Shown here one piece after another: positions 1-7,962 of a stretch of DNA of 36,899 nucleotides; within the stretch, counting starts at the first letter, position 1, and each line of letters opens with the position of its first letter. Under the pieces are notes generated by a model. That model made no database searches. It was not told the DNA's origin and saw only the letters and a list, made by a program, of their open reading frames with translations. The stretch lies in NCBI GenBank assembly GCA_030428105.1, contig JAUIBE010000026.1:1-36899 (forward strand), written 5' to 3'. A program made the position numbers and the translations under genes. This DNA is from Gammaproteobacteria bacterium. Lineage in GTDB: Bacteria > Pseudomonadota > Gammaproteobacteria > Xanthomonadales > SZUA-36.

Positions 1-1277
1 CCAACAATGCCGCCATTTATTACGGCCTGGGCGTTTCTGAGCACAGCCAGGGTTCGACCATGGTGATGGGTATTGCCAACCTGGCCATGGCCACCGGAAA
101 CCTGGGGCGCGAGGGCGTGGGGGTGAATCCGCTGCGCGGCCAGAACAACGTGCAGGGCTCGTGCGACATGGGTTCCTTCCCCCATGAACTGCCCGGCTAC
201 CGCCACGTTTCCGATCCGGCGGTGCGCGCGCTGTTTGAGGGTGAATGGAACGTGGAAGTGCAGCCCGAGCCCGGCCTGCGCATTCCCAACATGTTCGATG
301 CCGCGTTGGCGGGCGAATTCCGCGGCATGTACGTGCAGGGTGAAGATATGGCCCAGTCCGACCCCAACACGCTGCACGTGGAAAGCGCCTTGCGCGCACT
401 CGATTGTTTGATCGTGCAGGACCTGTTCCTGAATGAAACCGCGCGTTTTGCGCATGTTTTCCTGCCCGGCAGCTCGTTCCTGGAGAAGGACGGCACCTTT
501 ACCAACGCCGAGCGCCGCATCGGCCCGGTTCGCAAGGCCATTGAGCCGCTGGCCGGCCTGGCCGACTGGGAGGTCACCCAGGCGCTTTCCAACGCCCTGG
601 GCTACCCGATGAATTACGGGCATCCGTCCGAGATCATGGACGAGATTGCGCGCCTCACGCCAACCTTTGAGGGCGTGACCTACGAAAAACTCGACCGCCT
701 GGGCAGCATCCAGTGGCCCTGCAACGAGGAGCATCCCGAGGGTACGCCGACCATGCACGAGAACGAATTCGTGCGCGGCAAGGGCTACTTTGCCATCACC
801 GGTTTTGTACCCACCGAGGAGCGTTCCACCCGCAAGTACCCGCTGCTGCTCACCACCGGGCGCATCCTTTCGCAGTACAACGTGGGCGCCCAGACCAGGC
901 GCACCCACAACAACAAGTGGTGCGAGGAAGACGTGCTGGAAATGCACCCCTTCGACGCCGAAGAGCGCGGGATCGAAACCGGCGACTGGTGTGGCATTTC
1001 CAGCCGCGCCGGGGACACCGTGTTGCGCGCGATTGTCAGCGAGCGGGTGCAGCCGGGCGTGGTCTACACCACCTTCCACTTCCCTTATTCGGGCGCCAAC
1101 GTGGTGACCACGGACAACTCCGACTGGGCCACCAACTGCCCCGAGTACAAGGTCACCGCGGTGCAGGTGGCGCGGGTCACCGAGCCGTCCAGCTGGCAGA
1201 AGCACCAGAAGGACTTCGTGCGCAAGCAGGAAGAGTACCTGGCTTCCGCCAGGGCCACGGCCAGGGCCAACGCCTAG
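1..1277 (+). CDS. fdsA: Formate dehydrogenase alpha (molybdopterin) subunit, C-terminal fragment
   Basis: This is the C-terminal part of a catalytic formate dehydrogenase subunit, which oxidises formate to CO2 at a bis-MGD molybdenum centre. The frame is open from base 3 to the TAG at 1275-1277, so the 5' end lies outside the window. The first visible residues (NNAAIYYGLGVSEHSQGS) and the following GNLGREGVGVNPLRGQNNVQG stretch are typical of the molybdopterin oxidoreductase core. The segment from about base 830 (YPLLLTTGRILSQYN, TRRTHNN) is the C-terminal molybdopterin-dinucleotide-binding domain. The downstream genes fdhD/fdsC and fdsD give the order of the soluble NAD-linked fdsGBACD operons, so I infer FdsA rather than a membrane-bound FdnG/FdoG. 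The ATG at base 60 is internal and is not the start. Confidence 0.93.
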   Translation, partial: NNAAIYYGLGVSEHSQGSTMVMGIANLAMATGNLGREGVGVNPLRGQNNVQGSCDMGSFPHELPGYRHVSDPAVRALFEGEWNVEVQPEPGLRIPNMFDAALAGEFRGMYVQGEDMAQSDPNTLHVESALRALDCLIVQDLFLNETARFAHVFLPGSSFLEKDGTFTNAERRIGPVRKAIEPLAGLADWEVTQALSNALGYPMNYGHPSEIMDEIARLTPTFEGVTYEKLDRLGSIQWPCNEEHPEGTPTMHENEFVRGKGYFAITGFVPTEERSTRKYPLLLTTGRILSQYNVGAQTRRTHNNKWCEEDVLEMHPFDAEERGIETGDWCGISSRAGDTVLRAIVSERVQPGVVYTTFHFPYSGANVVTTDNSDWATNCPEYKVTAVQVARVTEPSSWQKHQKDFVRKQEEYLASARATARANA

Positions 1278-1295
1278 CCGCCAGCGCTGATTCCT

Positions 1296-2117
1296 GTGAG
1301 CACCTCGGGCGTCGTTGCGGTTGACCAGTGGCAGCTGGGCAAGGACTCCGGCCGGGTTTCCGCACAAGCCGCTCCGCGCGCCAGCGACCACATCGCGGCC
1401 GAGGTGCCGGTGGCGATGAGCTACAACCGCCACGCCCACGTGGTGATGATGGCCACCCCCGATGACCTGGAAGATTTCGGCCTGGGTTTCAGCCTGACCG
1501 AAGGCATTATCGGCGGCGCGGAAGACTTGCTGGGCACGAAAGTGCTGCCACGCGAGGGCGGCGTTGAACTGGCGATGAGCATTACCGAGCCCTGGTACGA
1601 CCGCCTCCAGACCCAGCGCCGCAACCTCACGGGCCGCACCGGCTGCGGGCTATGCGGTGCCGAACGCATTGAGCAGGCCCTGCGTGAGCCGGCGCCGGTG
1701 GGCAACCAGGTGCGTGTGAGTCATCGTGCCATGCAGCGCGCGCTCTCCGACATAACGGCGCACCAGCCCCTGCAATCGATCACAGGCGCCACCCATGGCG
1801 CGGCCTGGTGTGACCTTTCCGGCGAAATCGTTGCCCTGCGCGAGGATGTGGGCCGTCACAATGCCCTCGACAAGCTGATTGGCCACCTGGCGCGCGAGGG
1901 TTTTGATTCGCAAGCCGGGTTCGTGCTGGTTTCCAGCCGGGCCAGTTATGAAATGGTCTACAAAGCGGCCGCTGTGGGCATGGAAGTATTGGTGGCGGTG
2001 TCCGCACCCACCACGCTTGCAGTGGATTTCGCCCAGCGCAGCGGCATGACCCTGGTGGGATTTGCCCGCCCGGGCAGGCACAATATCTACACCTTACCCG
2101 AGCGGATCGAAGATTGA
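1296..2117 (+). CDS. fdhD: FdhD/FdsC sulfurtransferase-type formate dehydrogenase maturation factor
   Basis: FdhD-family proteins bind bis-MGD and pass sulfur from a cysteine desulfurase to the cofactor, which makes formate dehydrogenase active. The 273-residue product has the family CxxC motif at Cys117 and Cys120 (TGCGLCGAERIEQ) and the C-terminal REDVGRHNALDKLIG and SSRASYEMVYKAA blocks. Length is normal for the family. The start is a GTG at 1296, 18 bases after the fdsA stop; no nearby ATG gives the conserved N-terminus. The stop shares its last base with the ATG of the fdsD-like gene, which suggests translational coupling. In Fds operons this protein is called FdsC, and it acts as the cofactor-loading chaperone of FdsA. 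Confidence 0.95.
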   Translation: MSTSGVVAVDQWQLGKDSGRVSAQAAPRASDHIAAEVPVAMSYNRHAHVVMMATPDDLEDFGLGFSLTEGIIGGAEDLLGTKVLPREGGVELAMSITEPWYDRLQTQRRNLTGRTGCGLCGAERIEQALREPAPVGNQVRVSHRAMQRALSDITAHQPLQSITGATHGAAWCDLSGEIVALREDVGRHNALDKLIGHLAREGFDSQAGFVLVSSRASYEMVYKAAAVGMEVLVAVSAPTTLAVDFAQRSGMTLVGFARPGRHNIYTLPERIED

Positions 2118-2323
2118 TGTCCGACATCGAGCAGATGATCAAAATGGCCAACCAGATCGCGGAAAACTTCAGTTTTCACGATGACCAGGTGGCGCGCACC
2201 GCCGACCATATCCAGCGCTTCTGGGCGCCGCAAATGCGCCGCAAGATGGCCGACTACCTGGATGGCGGCGGCAGTGAGTTAAGTGAAGCCGCCGCGCAGG
2301 CGCTGCGCCAGGCGTCCGCCTGA
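2117..2323 (+). CDS. fdsD: Formate dehydrogenase delta subunit
   Basis: This is a small 68-residue protein of the FdsD (formate dehydrogenase delta) family. Such proteins are encoded after fdsC and are needed for assembly or stability of NAD-dependent formate dehydrogenase. Visible family features are the N-terminal IEQMIKMANQIAENF helix, a central VARTADHIQRFWAPQMRRKM segment and a short Ala-rich tail. I choose the ATG at 2117, whose A is the last base of the fdhD stop, over the in-frame TTG three bases upstream. It sits between fdhD and mobA, with only three bases before the mobA GTG, so all are probably one transcript. Confidence 0.9.
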   Translation: MSDIEQMIKMANQIAENFSFHDDQVARTADHIQRFWAPQMRRKMADYLDGGGSELSEAAAQALRQASA

Positions 2324-2326
2324 AAC

Positions 2327-2932
2327 GTGGAAGTCAGCGCCCTCATCCTGGCAGGTGGACAGTCGCGGCGATTTGGTCCGCAACCCAAGGCGCTTTCCAT
2401 TCTTGGCGGCATGTCGTTGCTGGAACACGTGATCGAGCGCCTGCTGCCGCAAGTGGCATCCATGGCGCTGAGCGTTGAACGGCGCAACCCGATGTTCAAC
2501 ACCTTTGGCTTGGAACAGGTTGAAGACCCCGAGCCCGGCTCCAACGGCCCGCTGCCTGCGCTGCTGGCCGGCTTGCGCTGGCTTAAAGCACAAGGCTATT
2601 CGGAGTGGCTGCAACTGGCGCCGTGCGATACGCCGTTCCTGCCGCGCGACCTGGTGGGGCGGCTGGGCTTGCGTGCCGGTGGCGGCAACGCGATTGCCTG
2701 CGTGCCGCGCTTTCGGGGAGAGGTGCACGGCACCTGCAGCTTGTGGCGGCTGGAGGCGCTGGAAGCGGTCGAGGCCGCCGTGGCCCAGGGAACGCGAGGC
2801 TTCAACGCGTTTTTTGAAGACCACCCCGTGTCCATGCTGGACTGGCCGGAACCCCATGCCGGCGAAGTCGACCCGTTCTTTAACATCAACAAGCGCACCG
2901 ACCTGGAGCGCGCCGAACAACTCGTAAGCTAG
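2327..2932 (+). CDS. mobA: Molybdenum cofactor guanylyltransferase
   Basis: MobA transfers GMP from GTP to molybdopterin-bound molybdenum, giving the MGD form used by formate dehydrogenase. The 201-residue product opens with the nucleotidyltransferase signature [13 protein letters not shown] (residues 5-17). It also has the [13 protein letters not shown] and [13 protein letters not shown] blocks expected for GTP and metal binding, and ends with a [14 protein letters not shown] segment like other MobA proteins. The start is a GTG three bases after fdsD. Its place directly behind fdsC and fdsD fits its role of supplying cofactor to FdsA. Length is normal, and nothing in it looks damaged. Confidence 0.95.
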   Translation: MEVSALILAGGQSRRFGPQPKALSILGGMSLLEHVIERLLPQVASMALSVERRNPMFNTFGLEQVEDPEPGSNGPLPALLAGLRWLKAQGYSEWLQLAPCDTPFLPRDLVGRLGLRAGGGNAIACVPRFRGEVHGTCSLWRLEALEAVEAAVAQGTRGFNAFFEDHPVSMLDWPEPHAGEVDPFFNINKRTDLERAEQLVS

Positions 2933-2940
2933 CCGGAGCC

Positions 2941-3471
2941 ATGGTTTCCACTGACGAATTCAAAGCGCTTTCGATTGCCGTTCTTACCCTGTCTGACACC
3001 CGCACCCTGGAAAACGACACCTCTGGCGACGCCCTGGTCGAACTGCTCGGTGAGGCCGGCCATGCGCTGGCGGCGCGCGAGTTGTGCCCCGATGACAAGT
3101 ACCGCATGCGGGCGATTGTTTCGCAGTGGATTGCCGACCCCGAGATCGACGTGGTGCTGACCACCGGCGGCACCGGCTTTACCGGCCGCGATTCCACCCC
3201 CGAGGCGCTGGTGCCGTTGTTTGACCAGGCCATCGACACCTTCGGCGAGCTGTTCCGCCAGCTTTCCTACCAGGAAATTGGCACTTCCACGGTCCAGTCG
3301 CGCGCCACCGCGGGCCTGGCCAACCAGACCCTGGTTTTTTGCATGCCGGGTTCTACCGGCGCCTGCCGCACCGCGTGGAGCGGTATCCTCAAGGAACAAC
3401 TGGACTCGCGCCACCGGCCCTGCAACTTCGTGGCCATGACGCGCAAAGGCAGCGGTGTTCACCCCGGTTGA
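2941..3471 (+). CDS. moaB: MoaB/MogA-type molybdopterin adenylyltransferase
   Basis: The 176-residue product belongs to the MoaB/MogA family, which adenylates molybdopterin before metal insertion. The signature [19 protein letters not shown] (about residues 76-94) carries the conserved GGTG and DSTPEA residues of the MPT-binding site. The [14 protein letters not shown] block near the end is also typical. The ATG at 2941 lies nine bases after the mobA stop. The 3' end overlaps the start of moeA by 17 bases in another frame, so the two steps of cofactor finishing (adenylation, then molybdate insertion) are probably translated together. I use moaB because the length and C-terminus fit MoaB better than MogA; in many bacteria lacking mogA this protein does that job. 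Confidence 0.93.
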   Translation: MVSTDEFKALSIAVLTLSDTRTLENDTSGDALVELLGEAGHALAARELCPDDKYRMRAIVSQWIADPEIDVVLTTGGTGFTGRDSTPEALVPLFDQAIDTFGELFRQLSYQEIGTSTVQSRATAGLANQTLVFCMPGSTGACRTAWSGILKEQLDSRHRPCNFVAMTRKGSGVHPG

Positions 3472-4657
3472 CGAGGCCATCGCCCGGCTGAGGGCCTCGT
3501 CGCGCTTGCTGGCAGACACCGAGAGCGTAGCCATCGCCGAAGCCCTCGGCCGTGTCCTGGCCGAAGACGTGGTTTCCGCCATCAATGTCCCGCCTGCGGC
3601 CAACAGCGCCATGGACGGCTACGCCCTGCGGCGTGCCGACTGGCCGGGTGCAAAGCAGGCCATTCCGGTTTCTCAGCGGATTCCCGCTGGCTCGGTGCCG
3701 CAGGCTTTGCAGCTCGGCACCGCCGCACGCATCTTTACCGGTGCGGAGCTGCCAGAGGGCGCTGACACGGTGGTAATGCAGGAAAACACCGCAGATGGCA
3801 GGCAAGCGTCCGTTCGCATCCTTGAGCTTTGCGAACCCGGCGACAACATCCGCCCGAAGGGCCAGGACATCGCTGCCGGCGACATGGTGGCGAAGCAGGG
3901 CGCCCGGCTGCGGCCGCAGGACCTGGGCCAGGTTGCAGCCGTGGGCTGCGCGCAGGTCTGTTGCTTTCGCCGTTTGCGGGTGGCGCTGGTCTCCACCGGC
4001 GATGAGTTGGCCGAGCCTGGTTCCGAGGCTAAACCTGGCCAGATTTACAACTCCAACCGCTACACCGTGCGCGGGTTGCTGCAGGCCTGGGGTTACGAAA
4101 TGATCGACATGGGCGTGGCTGAAGACACGCCGGAAGCGGTGCGCAACCTGTTGCTCGAAGCAGCCGAGCGCGCTGATGTCATTCTCACGACCGGCGGCGT
4201 CTCGGTGGGAGAAGAAGACCACGTGCGCGACGTTGTGGCCGAACTGGGCGCCATCGACCTGTGGAAAATAGCCATCAAGCCAGGCAAACCCTTTGCCTTC
4301 GGCCACATCCGAGGCTCCGGTAGCGAAACGCCGTTCCTGGGCTTGCCCGGTAACCCGGTTTCAGTATTCGTCACCCTGGCGATCATCGCCCGGCCTTACT
4401 TGGCGGCCTGCCAGGGTGCGTCACACCACGAAACACCGTTCCTTTCGGCGCTTGCCGATTTTGATCACAAGGGTAGTTCGCGTGAGGAGTATTTGCGCGT
4501 CCAGTCACGTCACGGAAAGCTCGCCCTGTTCTCCAACCAGAGCAGCGGCGTGCTCACCTCGCTAAGCGCCAGCGATGGCCTGGTGCGCCAGCGTGTGGGC
4601 GAGGACATCAGGCGAGGTGACCTGGTGGACTACTTGCCATTGTCGACCTTCGGTTAG
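3455..4657 (+). CDS. moeA: Molybdopterin molybdenumtransferase
   Basis: MoeA inserts molybdate into adenylated molybdopterin. The 400-residue protein is of normal length. It shows the N-terminal [14 protein letters not shown] block (about residues 50-63), the [15 protein letters not shown] signature of the MogA-like domain III (about residues 244-258), and the [16 protein letters not shown] block that follows. The GTG start at 3455 lies inside the end of moaB, and the frame is intact to a double stop (TAG TGA, 4655-4660). It is the last gene of the formate dehydrogenase/molybdenum-cofactor run; the next gene, cfa, is convergent. Between them lies a block of inverted repeats that may end the transcript. 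Confidence 0.95.
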   Translation: MFTPVDEAIARLRASSRLLADTESVAIAEALGRVLAEDVVSAINVPPAANSAMDGYALRRADWPGAKQAIPVSQRIPAGSVPQALQLGTAARIFTGAELPEGADTVVMQENTADGRQASVRILELCEPGDNIRPKGQDIAAGDMVAKQGARLRPQDLGQVAAVGCAQVCCFRRLRVALVSTGDELAEPGSEAKPGQIYNSNRYTVRGLLQAWGYEMIDMGVAEDTPEAVRNLLLEAAERADVILTTGGVSVGEEDHVRDVVAELGAIDLWKIAIKPGKPFAFGHIRGSGSETPFLGLPGNPVSVFVTLAIIARPYLAACQGASHHETPFLSALADFDHKGSSREEYLRVQSRHGKLALFSNQSSGVLTSLSASDGLVRQRVGEDIRRGDLVDYLPLSTFG

Positions 4658-4663
4658 TGACCC

Positions 4664-4900
4664 CGTCATCCCGGAGGCGCATGCGCTTCGTAGCCGTGGG
4701 ATGGGGTGCTTCTTCCGCGACCTTAAATCACAGGGACGTGATTTAAGAGCTACATGGACGTACTTGCGCGTGTCGTGGAAGGAGCACCCCTCCCGCGGCT
4801 CCACCGATGCCACCGATGCAACTCTTCTGCTCAGCCGGTGGGTCCCGGATAACGCTACTCGCGTTTCCGGGATGACGGTAGGAGGCCTTCCGGGATGACG
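4664..4900. repeat. Nested inverted-repeat element, candidate dispersed repeat (REP/MITE-like)
   Basis: The 12-base sequence CGTCATCCCGGA at 4664-4675 recurs as its exact reverse complement at 4866-4877 and again at 4889-4900, framing about 237 bases. Inside, 4692-4716 and 4777-4800 are an imperfect inverted pair of about 24 bases around the word GGGTGCTTCTTCC / GGAAGGAGCACCC. Between these lies a perfect 10-base hairpin (4722-4747). A further hairpin at 4844-4871 pairs CCCGGA-AACGC with GCGTT-TCCGGG, with one unpaired base. Outer ends of the form GTCATCCCGG...CCGGGATGAC are common in REP-type intergenic repeats of proteobacteria. No transposase frame is present. Only one copy is in this window, so the claim that it is dispersed is untested. 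Confidence 0.6.
4722..4747. repeat. Perfect 10-bp inverted repeat (hairpin)
   Basis: CTTAAATCAC at 4722-4731 and GTGATTTAAG at 4738-4747 are exact reverse complements, separated by the six bases AGGGAC. This AT-rich stem is the centre of the larger inverted-repeat element. It could fold in RNA from either strand and block read-through between convergent moeA and cfa, but no T-run follows it. Confidence 0.75.
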
Positions 4901-4941
4901 AAGTCGCTGGTGGGTGATTTGAATCTGTACCCTGCGCCCCG

Positions 4942-6099
4942 CTAGCCTTTCAAATTCACCCGCGGATAAACCTGCCTGCCCATCCCCTTCTTGGTTAGCA
5001 CGATGTGCCACAGGTTGATGCTTTCGGTTTGAAAACCCGCGATGCAGGAAAAGAAGTAATAGTTGAACATCCGCCGAAAGCGCTCATCGAAGGGTTTATC
5101 GGCGTCGATCGCCGCGATGGCATCCCAGTTCTCTTCAAACTTCTGCTGCCAGGCCGCAAGGGTAGGGGCGTAGTACAGGCCGTAATTTTCCCAGTCCTGC
5201 ACCACCATCAGGCCCTCGAAAGCCTGCGCCAGTTGCTGGATGGAGGGCGCCATCGAGTTGCGGAAAATATACTTCTCAATCCACGGGTCGACGATCACCG
5301 TGTTCTGGCTGTTGCCGATGGTGTGCAGCAGGAAACGCCCATCGTCCTTCAGCAGCTTGTGGATGATGGAGACAATGGTGCGGTAATTCTTGTACCCCAC
5401 GTGCTCGATCATGCCGCAGATCAGCACCTTGTCGAAGTGCTCGCCGCCGAACATTTCTGGCAGGTCGCGGTAATCGGCCTCGATGATCTTCACCGGCAAC
5501 CCGGCGGTGTACTCGCGGGCGTAGGCAATCTGTTCCTTCGAGATGCTGACCCCGGTGACCTCGCAGCCACGGGTTTCGGCGGCGTATTTCGAGAAGCCGC
5601 CCCAGCCACAGCCGATGTCCAGCACCTTGTCATTCTCGGAAATATCCAGCTTGTTGCAGATCATTTCCAGCTTCTCGACCTCGGCCGCCTCCAGCGTGGT
5701 CGCCTCGTTCCAGAAGCAACAGGTGTACTGGTTGTAGGGGCCCAGGAAGTGCTGGTACAGGCGGTGGTCCAGGTCGTAGTGGGTCTCGGCAATGGCCAGC
5801 GAGCCTTTTCGCGTTTGCGGGTTCACCAGGCGGGCGCGCGAGTCGTGCCACAGGCGGTTGAGTTTCACCAGCGGGCTGCTGCCAACGTCCGTGCGGATGA
5901 TGCGGCGGAACAGGGCATCCAGTTCAACGGCATCCCAGTCGCCGTCCATGTACGACTCGCCAAATCCCAACGAGCCGCGCATGGTCTGGCTGTAGAAGCG
6001 TTCGTTATGAACCTGGATATCCCAGGGGTTATTGCCGTTTATCTTCACCCCGGCGCGGGCGAATGTGTCGGTGACAATTTTTCGGGCGAAGGCGCCCAT
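4942..6099 (-). CDS. cfa: Cyclopropane-fatty-acyl-phospholipid synthase
   Basis: Cfa transfers a methylene group from S-adenosylmethionine onto the double bond of unsaturated membrane phospholipid acyl chains, usually as cells enter stationary phase. The 385-residue protein fits the family length. It has the SAM-binding motif VLDIGCGWGGFSKYAAE (about residues 159-175), the preceding YNQYTCCFW segment that holds the conserved active-site cysteine region, and the ICGMIEHVGYKNY block. A GGGAG ribosome site (CGAGGGAGCAGTCA) precedes the ATG at 6099. It is transcribed away from the ferredoxin gene and towards moeA. Control by RpoS, whose gene lies in this window, is typical of the family but is not shown by the sequence here. 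Confidence 0.96.
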   Translation of the reverse strand: MGAFARKIVTDTFARAGVKINGNNPWDIQVHNERFYSQTMRGSLGFGESYMDGDWDAVELDALFRRIIRTDVGSSPLVKLNRLWHDSRARLVNPQTRKGSLAIAETHYDLDHRLYQHFLGPYNQYTCCFWNEATTLEAAEVEKLEMICNKLDISENDKVLDIGCGWGGFSKYAAETRGCEVTGVSISKEQIAYAREYTAGLPVKIIEADYRDLPEMFGGEHFDKVLICGMIEHVGYKNYRTIVSIIHKLLKDDGRFLLHTIGNSQNTVIVDPWIEKYIFRNSMAPSIQQLAQAFEGLMVVQDWENYGLYYAPTLAAWQQKFEENWDAIAAIDADKPFDERFRRMFNYYFFSCIAGFQTESINLWHIVLTKKGMGRQVYPRVNLKG

Positions 6100-6259
6100 T
6101 GACTGCTCCCTCGTGCGATTTTTGTGAAGTTATTTTTGCAGAAGTCTAATACCAGAGCGCGCTCAGGTCATGCCCGGCTGATTTTTGGGCTGGTGCGTCC
6201 CGCCCACCGGTGATACCTTGTGCCTTTTTTCGCGCCCGGACAAGTCAGAATTCTTACCC

Positions 6260-6574
6260 ATGATCCAGATAAAAGTAACCGACCGTTTTGGAGATGTGCA
6301 CAACGTTGAAGGCGAGCCTGGCGACAAGCTCATGGAAGTCCTGCGCGAGTTCCCGTGGGGCGTGGAAGCCATCTGCGGCGGCATGTGCTCATGCGCCACC
6401 TGCCACGTGTACGTGGACGAAGCATGGCGCGACAAGTTCGATGCCCGCGAGATCGACGAGGAAGAGCTGATCGACTTCCTCGACCACAAGCAGGAAGGCT
6501 CGCGGCTGAGCTGCCAGCTGCACCTGGAAGATGAGCACGATGGGCTCAGCGTAACGCTGGCGCCCGAAGAATAA
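6260..6574 (+). CDS. 2Fe-2S ferredoxin, adrenodoxin/putidaredoxin type
   Basis: A 104-residue electron carrier. The cluster ligands fit C-x5-C-x2-C at Cys39, Cys45 and Cys48 (AICGGMCSCATCHVYV) plus Cys85 (RLSCQL), the pattern of vertebrate-type ferredoxins that serve P450s, dioxygenases and similar enzymes. Cys43 is an extra cysteine inside the loop. The acidic segment AREIDEEELIDFLD after the cluster is the usual partner-binding helix. I choose the ATG at 6260, because residues from an upstream frame extension (from 6185) do not match the family and the beta-strand MIQIKVTDRFG begins the fold. The gene stands alone between two minus-strand genes, so its redox partner cannot be told from context. 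Confidence 0.92.
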   Translation: MIQIKVTDRFGDVHNVEGEPGDKLMEVLREFPWGVEAICGGMCSCATCHVYVDEAWRDKFDAREIDEEELIDFLDHKQEGSRLSCQLHLEDEHDGLSVTLAPEE

Positions 6575-6622
6575 AAAAGGGCGCGGATTCCCGCGCCCTT
6601 CTGTTCGCGAGCTGGAGCTCGC
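6575..6622 (-). terminator. Rho-independent terminator for the exported protein gene 6631-7044
   Basis: AAGGGCGCGG (6577-6586) and CCGCGCCCTT (6591-6600) form a perfect 10-base stem with a four-base loop. On the minus strand the stem is followed by a run of Ts (the A-run at 6573-6578 on the plus strand), the classical intrinsic terminator form. A second perfect stem, GCGAGC/GCTCGC at 6607-6622, lies between the stop codon and this stem. On the plus strand the same stem could end ferredoxin transcription, but the T-run is poor there. Confidence 0.85.
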
Positions 6623-6630
6623 TGTTACAA

Positions 6631-7044
6631 CTAGTGATTAATGCGCCAGGTGACCACCTTCCAGGTGCTCTTGTCAGCCTTGCGCACGTCCAGGCCAAGG
6701 AAGTATTCCTTGCCGGCCGGCACGTTGACCGTGGTTGAGCCTTCGCCAATCGGGCTGTCGGCGCCAAGGCCGGCGTCAGCGATGGTGGCGCAGGCGGAAA
6801 AATCGCCCTGGGCGTAACCGCTGAAGGTGTGGCTGCCGGCTTCCACTTCGTAGCGGCCCGCGTCTTCTTCCACGGCTTCGCCGTCCATGCTGGTGACTAC
6901 CAGCGGCAGGATGCAGCGCTCAACCAGGCCTTCATTGGTGACCACCACCGCCGGAATGGCTTCCGGCTCGGCAGCGGCGTCCTGTGCGAACGCAGGTGCA
7001 GCCACGGCTGAAATCAATACGGATAGCAGGATACGGTTCATCAT
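6631..7044 (-). CDS. Unrecognised exported protein, 137 residues
   Basis: I do not recognise this family. The product starts with a clear Sec signal peptide (MMNRILLSVLISAVAAPAFA, cleavage likely after residue 20 at AFA-QD). The mature part is about 117 residues, acidic, with two cysteines (Cys44 and Cys85) that could form a disulfide. It appears rich in beta strands, with a VNVPAGKEYFLGLDV segment near the end. A ribosome site (CTAGGAGAG) precedes the tandem ATG start. It has its own intrinsic terminator and is divergent from the DUF4956-like gene, so it is probably a single-gene unit. The location should be periplasm or outside; the function is unknown. Confidence 0.75.
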   Translation of the reverse strand: MMNRILLSVLISAVAAPAFAQDAAAEPEAIPAVVVTNEGLVERCILPLVVTSMDGEAVEEDAGRYEVEAGSHTFSGYAQGDFSACATIADAGLGADSPIGEGSTTVNVPAGKEYFLGLDVRKADKSTWKVVTWRINH

Positions 7045-7120
7045 TTTCGGGTTCTCTCCTAGGTTCTGACCGTTGTCGATCTGACTTGAGTGTTCAAATT
7101 TTTCGGTTTCGGTCGCTATG

Positions 7121-7150
7121 TTGACAGTGGAAACCGCTACAGGTTCGTAC
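7121..7150 (+). promoter_or_regulatory. Possible promoter for the DUF4956-like gene
   Basis: A perfect TTGACA lies at 7121-7126 in the divergent gap, about 100 bases before the chosen start. The bases 17-18 downstream (TTCGTAC) make a poor -10 box, so this is weak evidence only. Confidence 0.3.
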
Positions 7151-7223
7151 CTGCGTGCGCCCTTTGTATGGTTGCAAAGGTCGCAAATTTCAATTCCGCG
7201 GCATTGTAACGCGCTCAGGGCGC

Positions 7224-7937
7224 ATGATACTCGAACGTAAACCGGTTATGCTTGGCGAAATGAGCGCCAAGGGCCGGGATCGAGTTCTTTTCCTAAAGCT
7301 GACAGTGTTTTACGCACTGTTGTTCGGCGGCGCTTCGCTGGCCTTCAACATCTATCCCGACCTCGGCAGCCACTTACCGGTTGGTGAGCTGGAGCGGCTG
7401 ATTGGCAATGAAGGCAGCGCCCGTGAATCGCTGGATGGCATCGAAATCCAGGCCTCGCAGGTGCAGACCAAGGGCGACAGCGTGGTGTGGCTGGTTACCG
7501 CCATCCTCGGCGCCGTGGTGCTGATGATCCCGGTTTCGTGGACCTACCTTTCCATTCGCCAATTGCACCAGCTCGATCAATCCCTGTTGCAGAGCATGCT
7601 GATCCTTCCGATCGCGGTCAGCGGCATCGTGCTGGTGGTGCACAACAGCCTGGCGCTGGCGTTCAGCCTGGCCGGCGTGGTGGCGGGCGTGCGGTTTCGC
7701 CATACCGTCAAGAGTGCGGCCGACTCCATCTTCATTTTCATGGCAGTTGGCGTGGGGCTTTCCGCAGGCATCGGCATGCTGATTGTTGGCGCCATCATGA
7801 CCCTGATCTTCAATTACACCGTCCTGGTGTTGTGGTCGTTGAACTATGGACTGCGAAAAGAGGCCAAAACCTATATGCGGTCGAGCGAGGTAGAAGCCGA
7901 TCGCGGTGATGACTTCGAGAACGAATTGACGGGCTGA
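7224..7937 (+). CDS. DUF4956-like inner-membrane protein
   Basis: The product (237 residues from this start) is a membrane protein. One hydrophobic helix follows the N-terminus (FLKLTVFYALLFGGASLAF), then comes a loop of about 45 residues, then three or four further helices. The block AGVVAGVRFRHTVKSAADSIFIFMAVGVGLSAG strongly resembles DUF4956 proteins, with their RFR and D-x-I-F-x-F-x-A-x-G pattern. The start is uncertain: ATG codons at 7224, 7248 and 7260 are all in frame, and none has a strong ribosome site. A GTG at 7155 would add an unlikely basic leader. DUF4956 genes are often found with VTC-domain polyphosphate polymerases and CotH-type kinases, and a CotH-like gene lies close by here. 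Biochemical function is unknown. Confidence 0.72.
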   Translation: MILERKPVMLGEMSAKGRDRVLFLKLTVFYALLFGGASLAFNIYPDLGSHLPVGELERLIGNEGSARESLDGIEIQASQVQTKGDSVVWLVTAILGAVVLMIPVSWTYLSIRQLHQLDQSLLQSMLILPIAVSGIVLVVHNSLALAFSLAGVVAGVRFRHTVKSAADSIFIFMAVGVGLSAGIGMLIVGAIMTLIFNYTVLVLWSLNYGLRKEAKTYMRSSEVEADRGDDFENELTG

Positions 7938-7962
7938 CCCGGCCCGGGGGAGAAGCGGCGCC

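Larger units (their letters stand above)
4658..4941. other. Non-coding gap between moeA and cfa, filled by an inverted-repeat block
   Basis: These 284 bases between two convergent genes show no convincing reading frame. Frames crossing it are extensions of shadow frames. Almost all of it (4664-4900) is a set of nested inverted repeats, listed separately. I see no classical GC-stem plus T-run terminator for either gene. Confidence 0.7.

Noticed and set aside
3389-4306. 305-residue open frame on the minus strand
   Set aside because: It is antisense to moeA, with no family features and no ribosome site.
4575-4898. Plus-strand frame of 107 residues across the moeA end and repeat block
   Set aside because: Half of it is moeA in another frame and the rest is inverted repeat; no start signal or family features.
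5005-6102. 365-residue open frame on the plus strand
   Set aside because: It mirrors cfa on the other strand. Long antisense frames are common in GC-rich genes, and cfa has clear SAM motifs.
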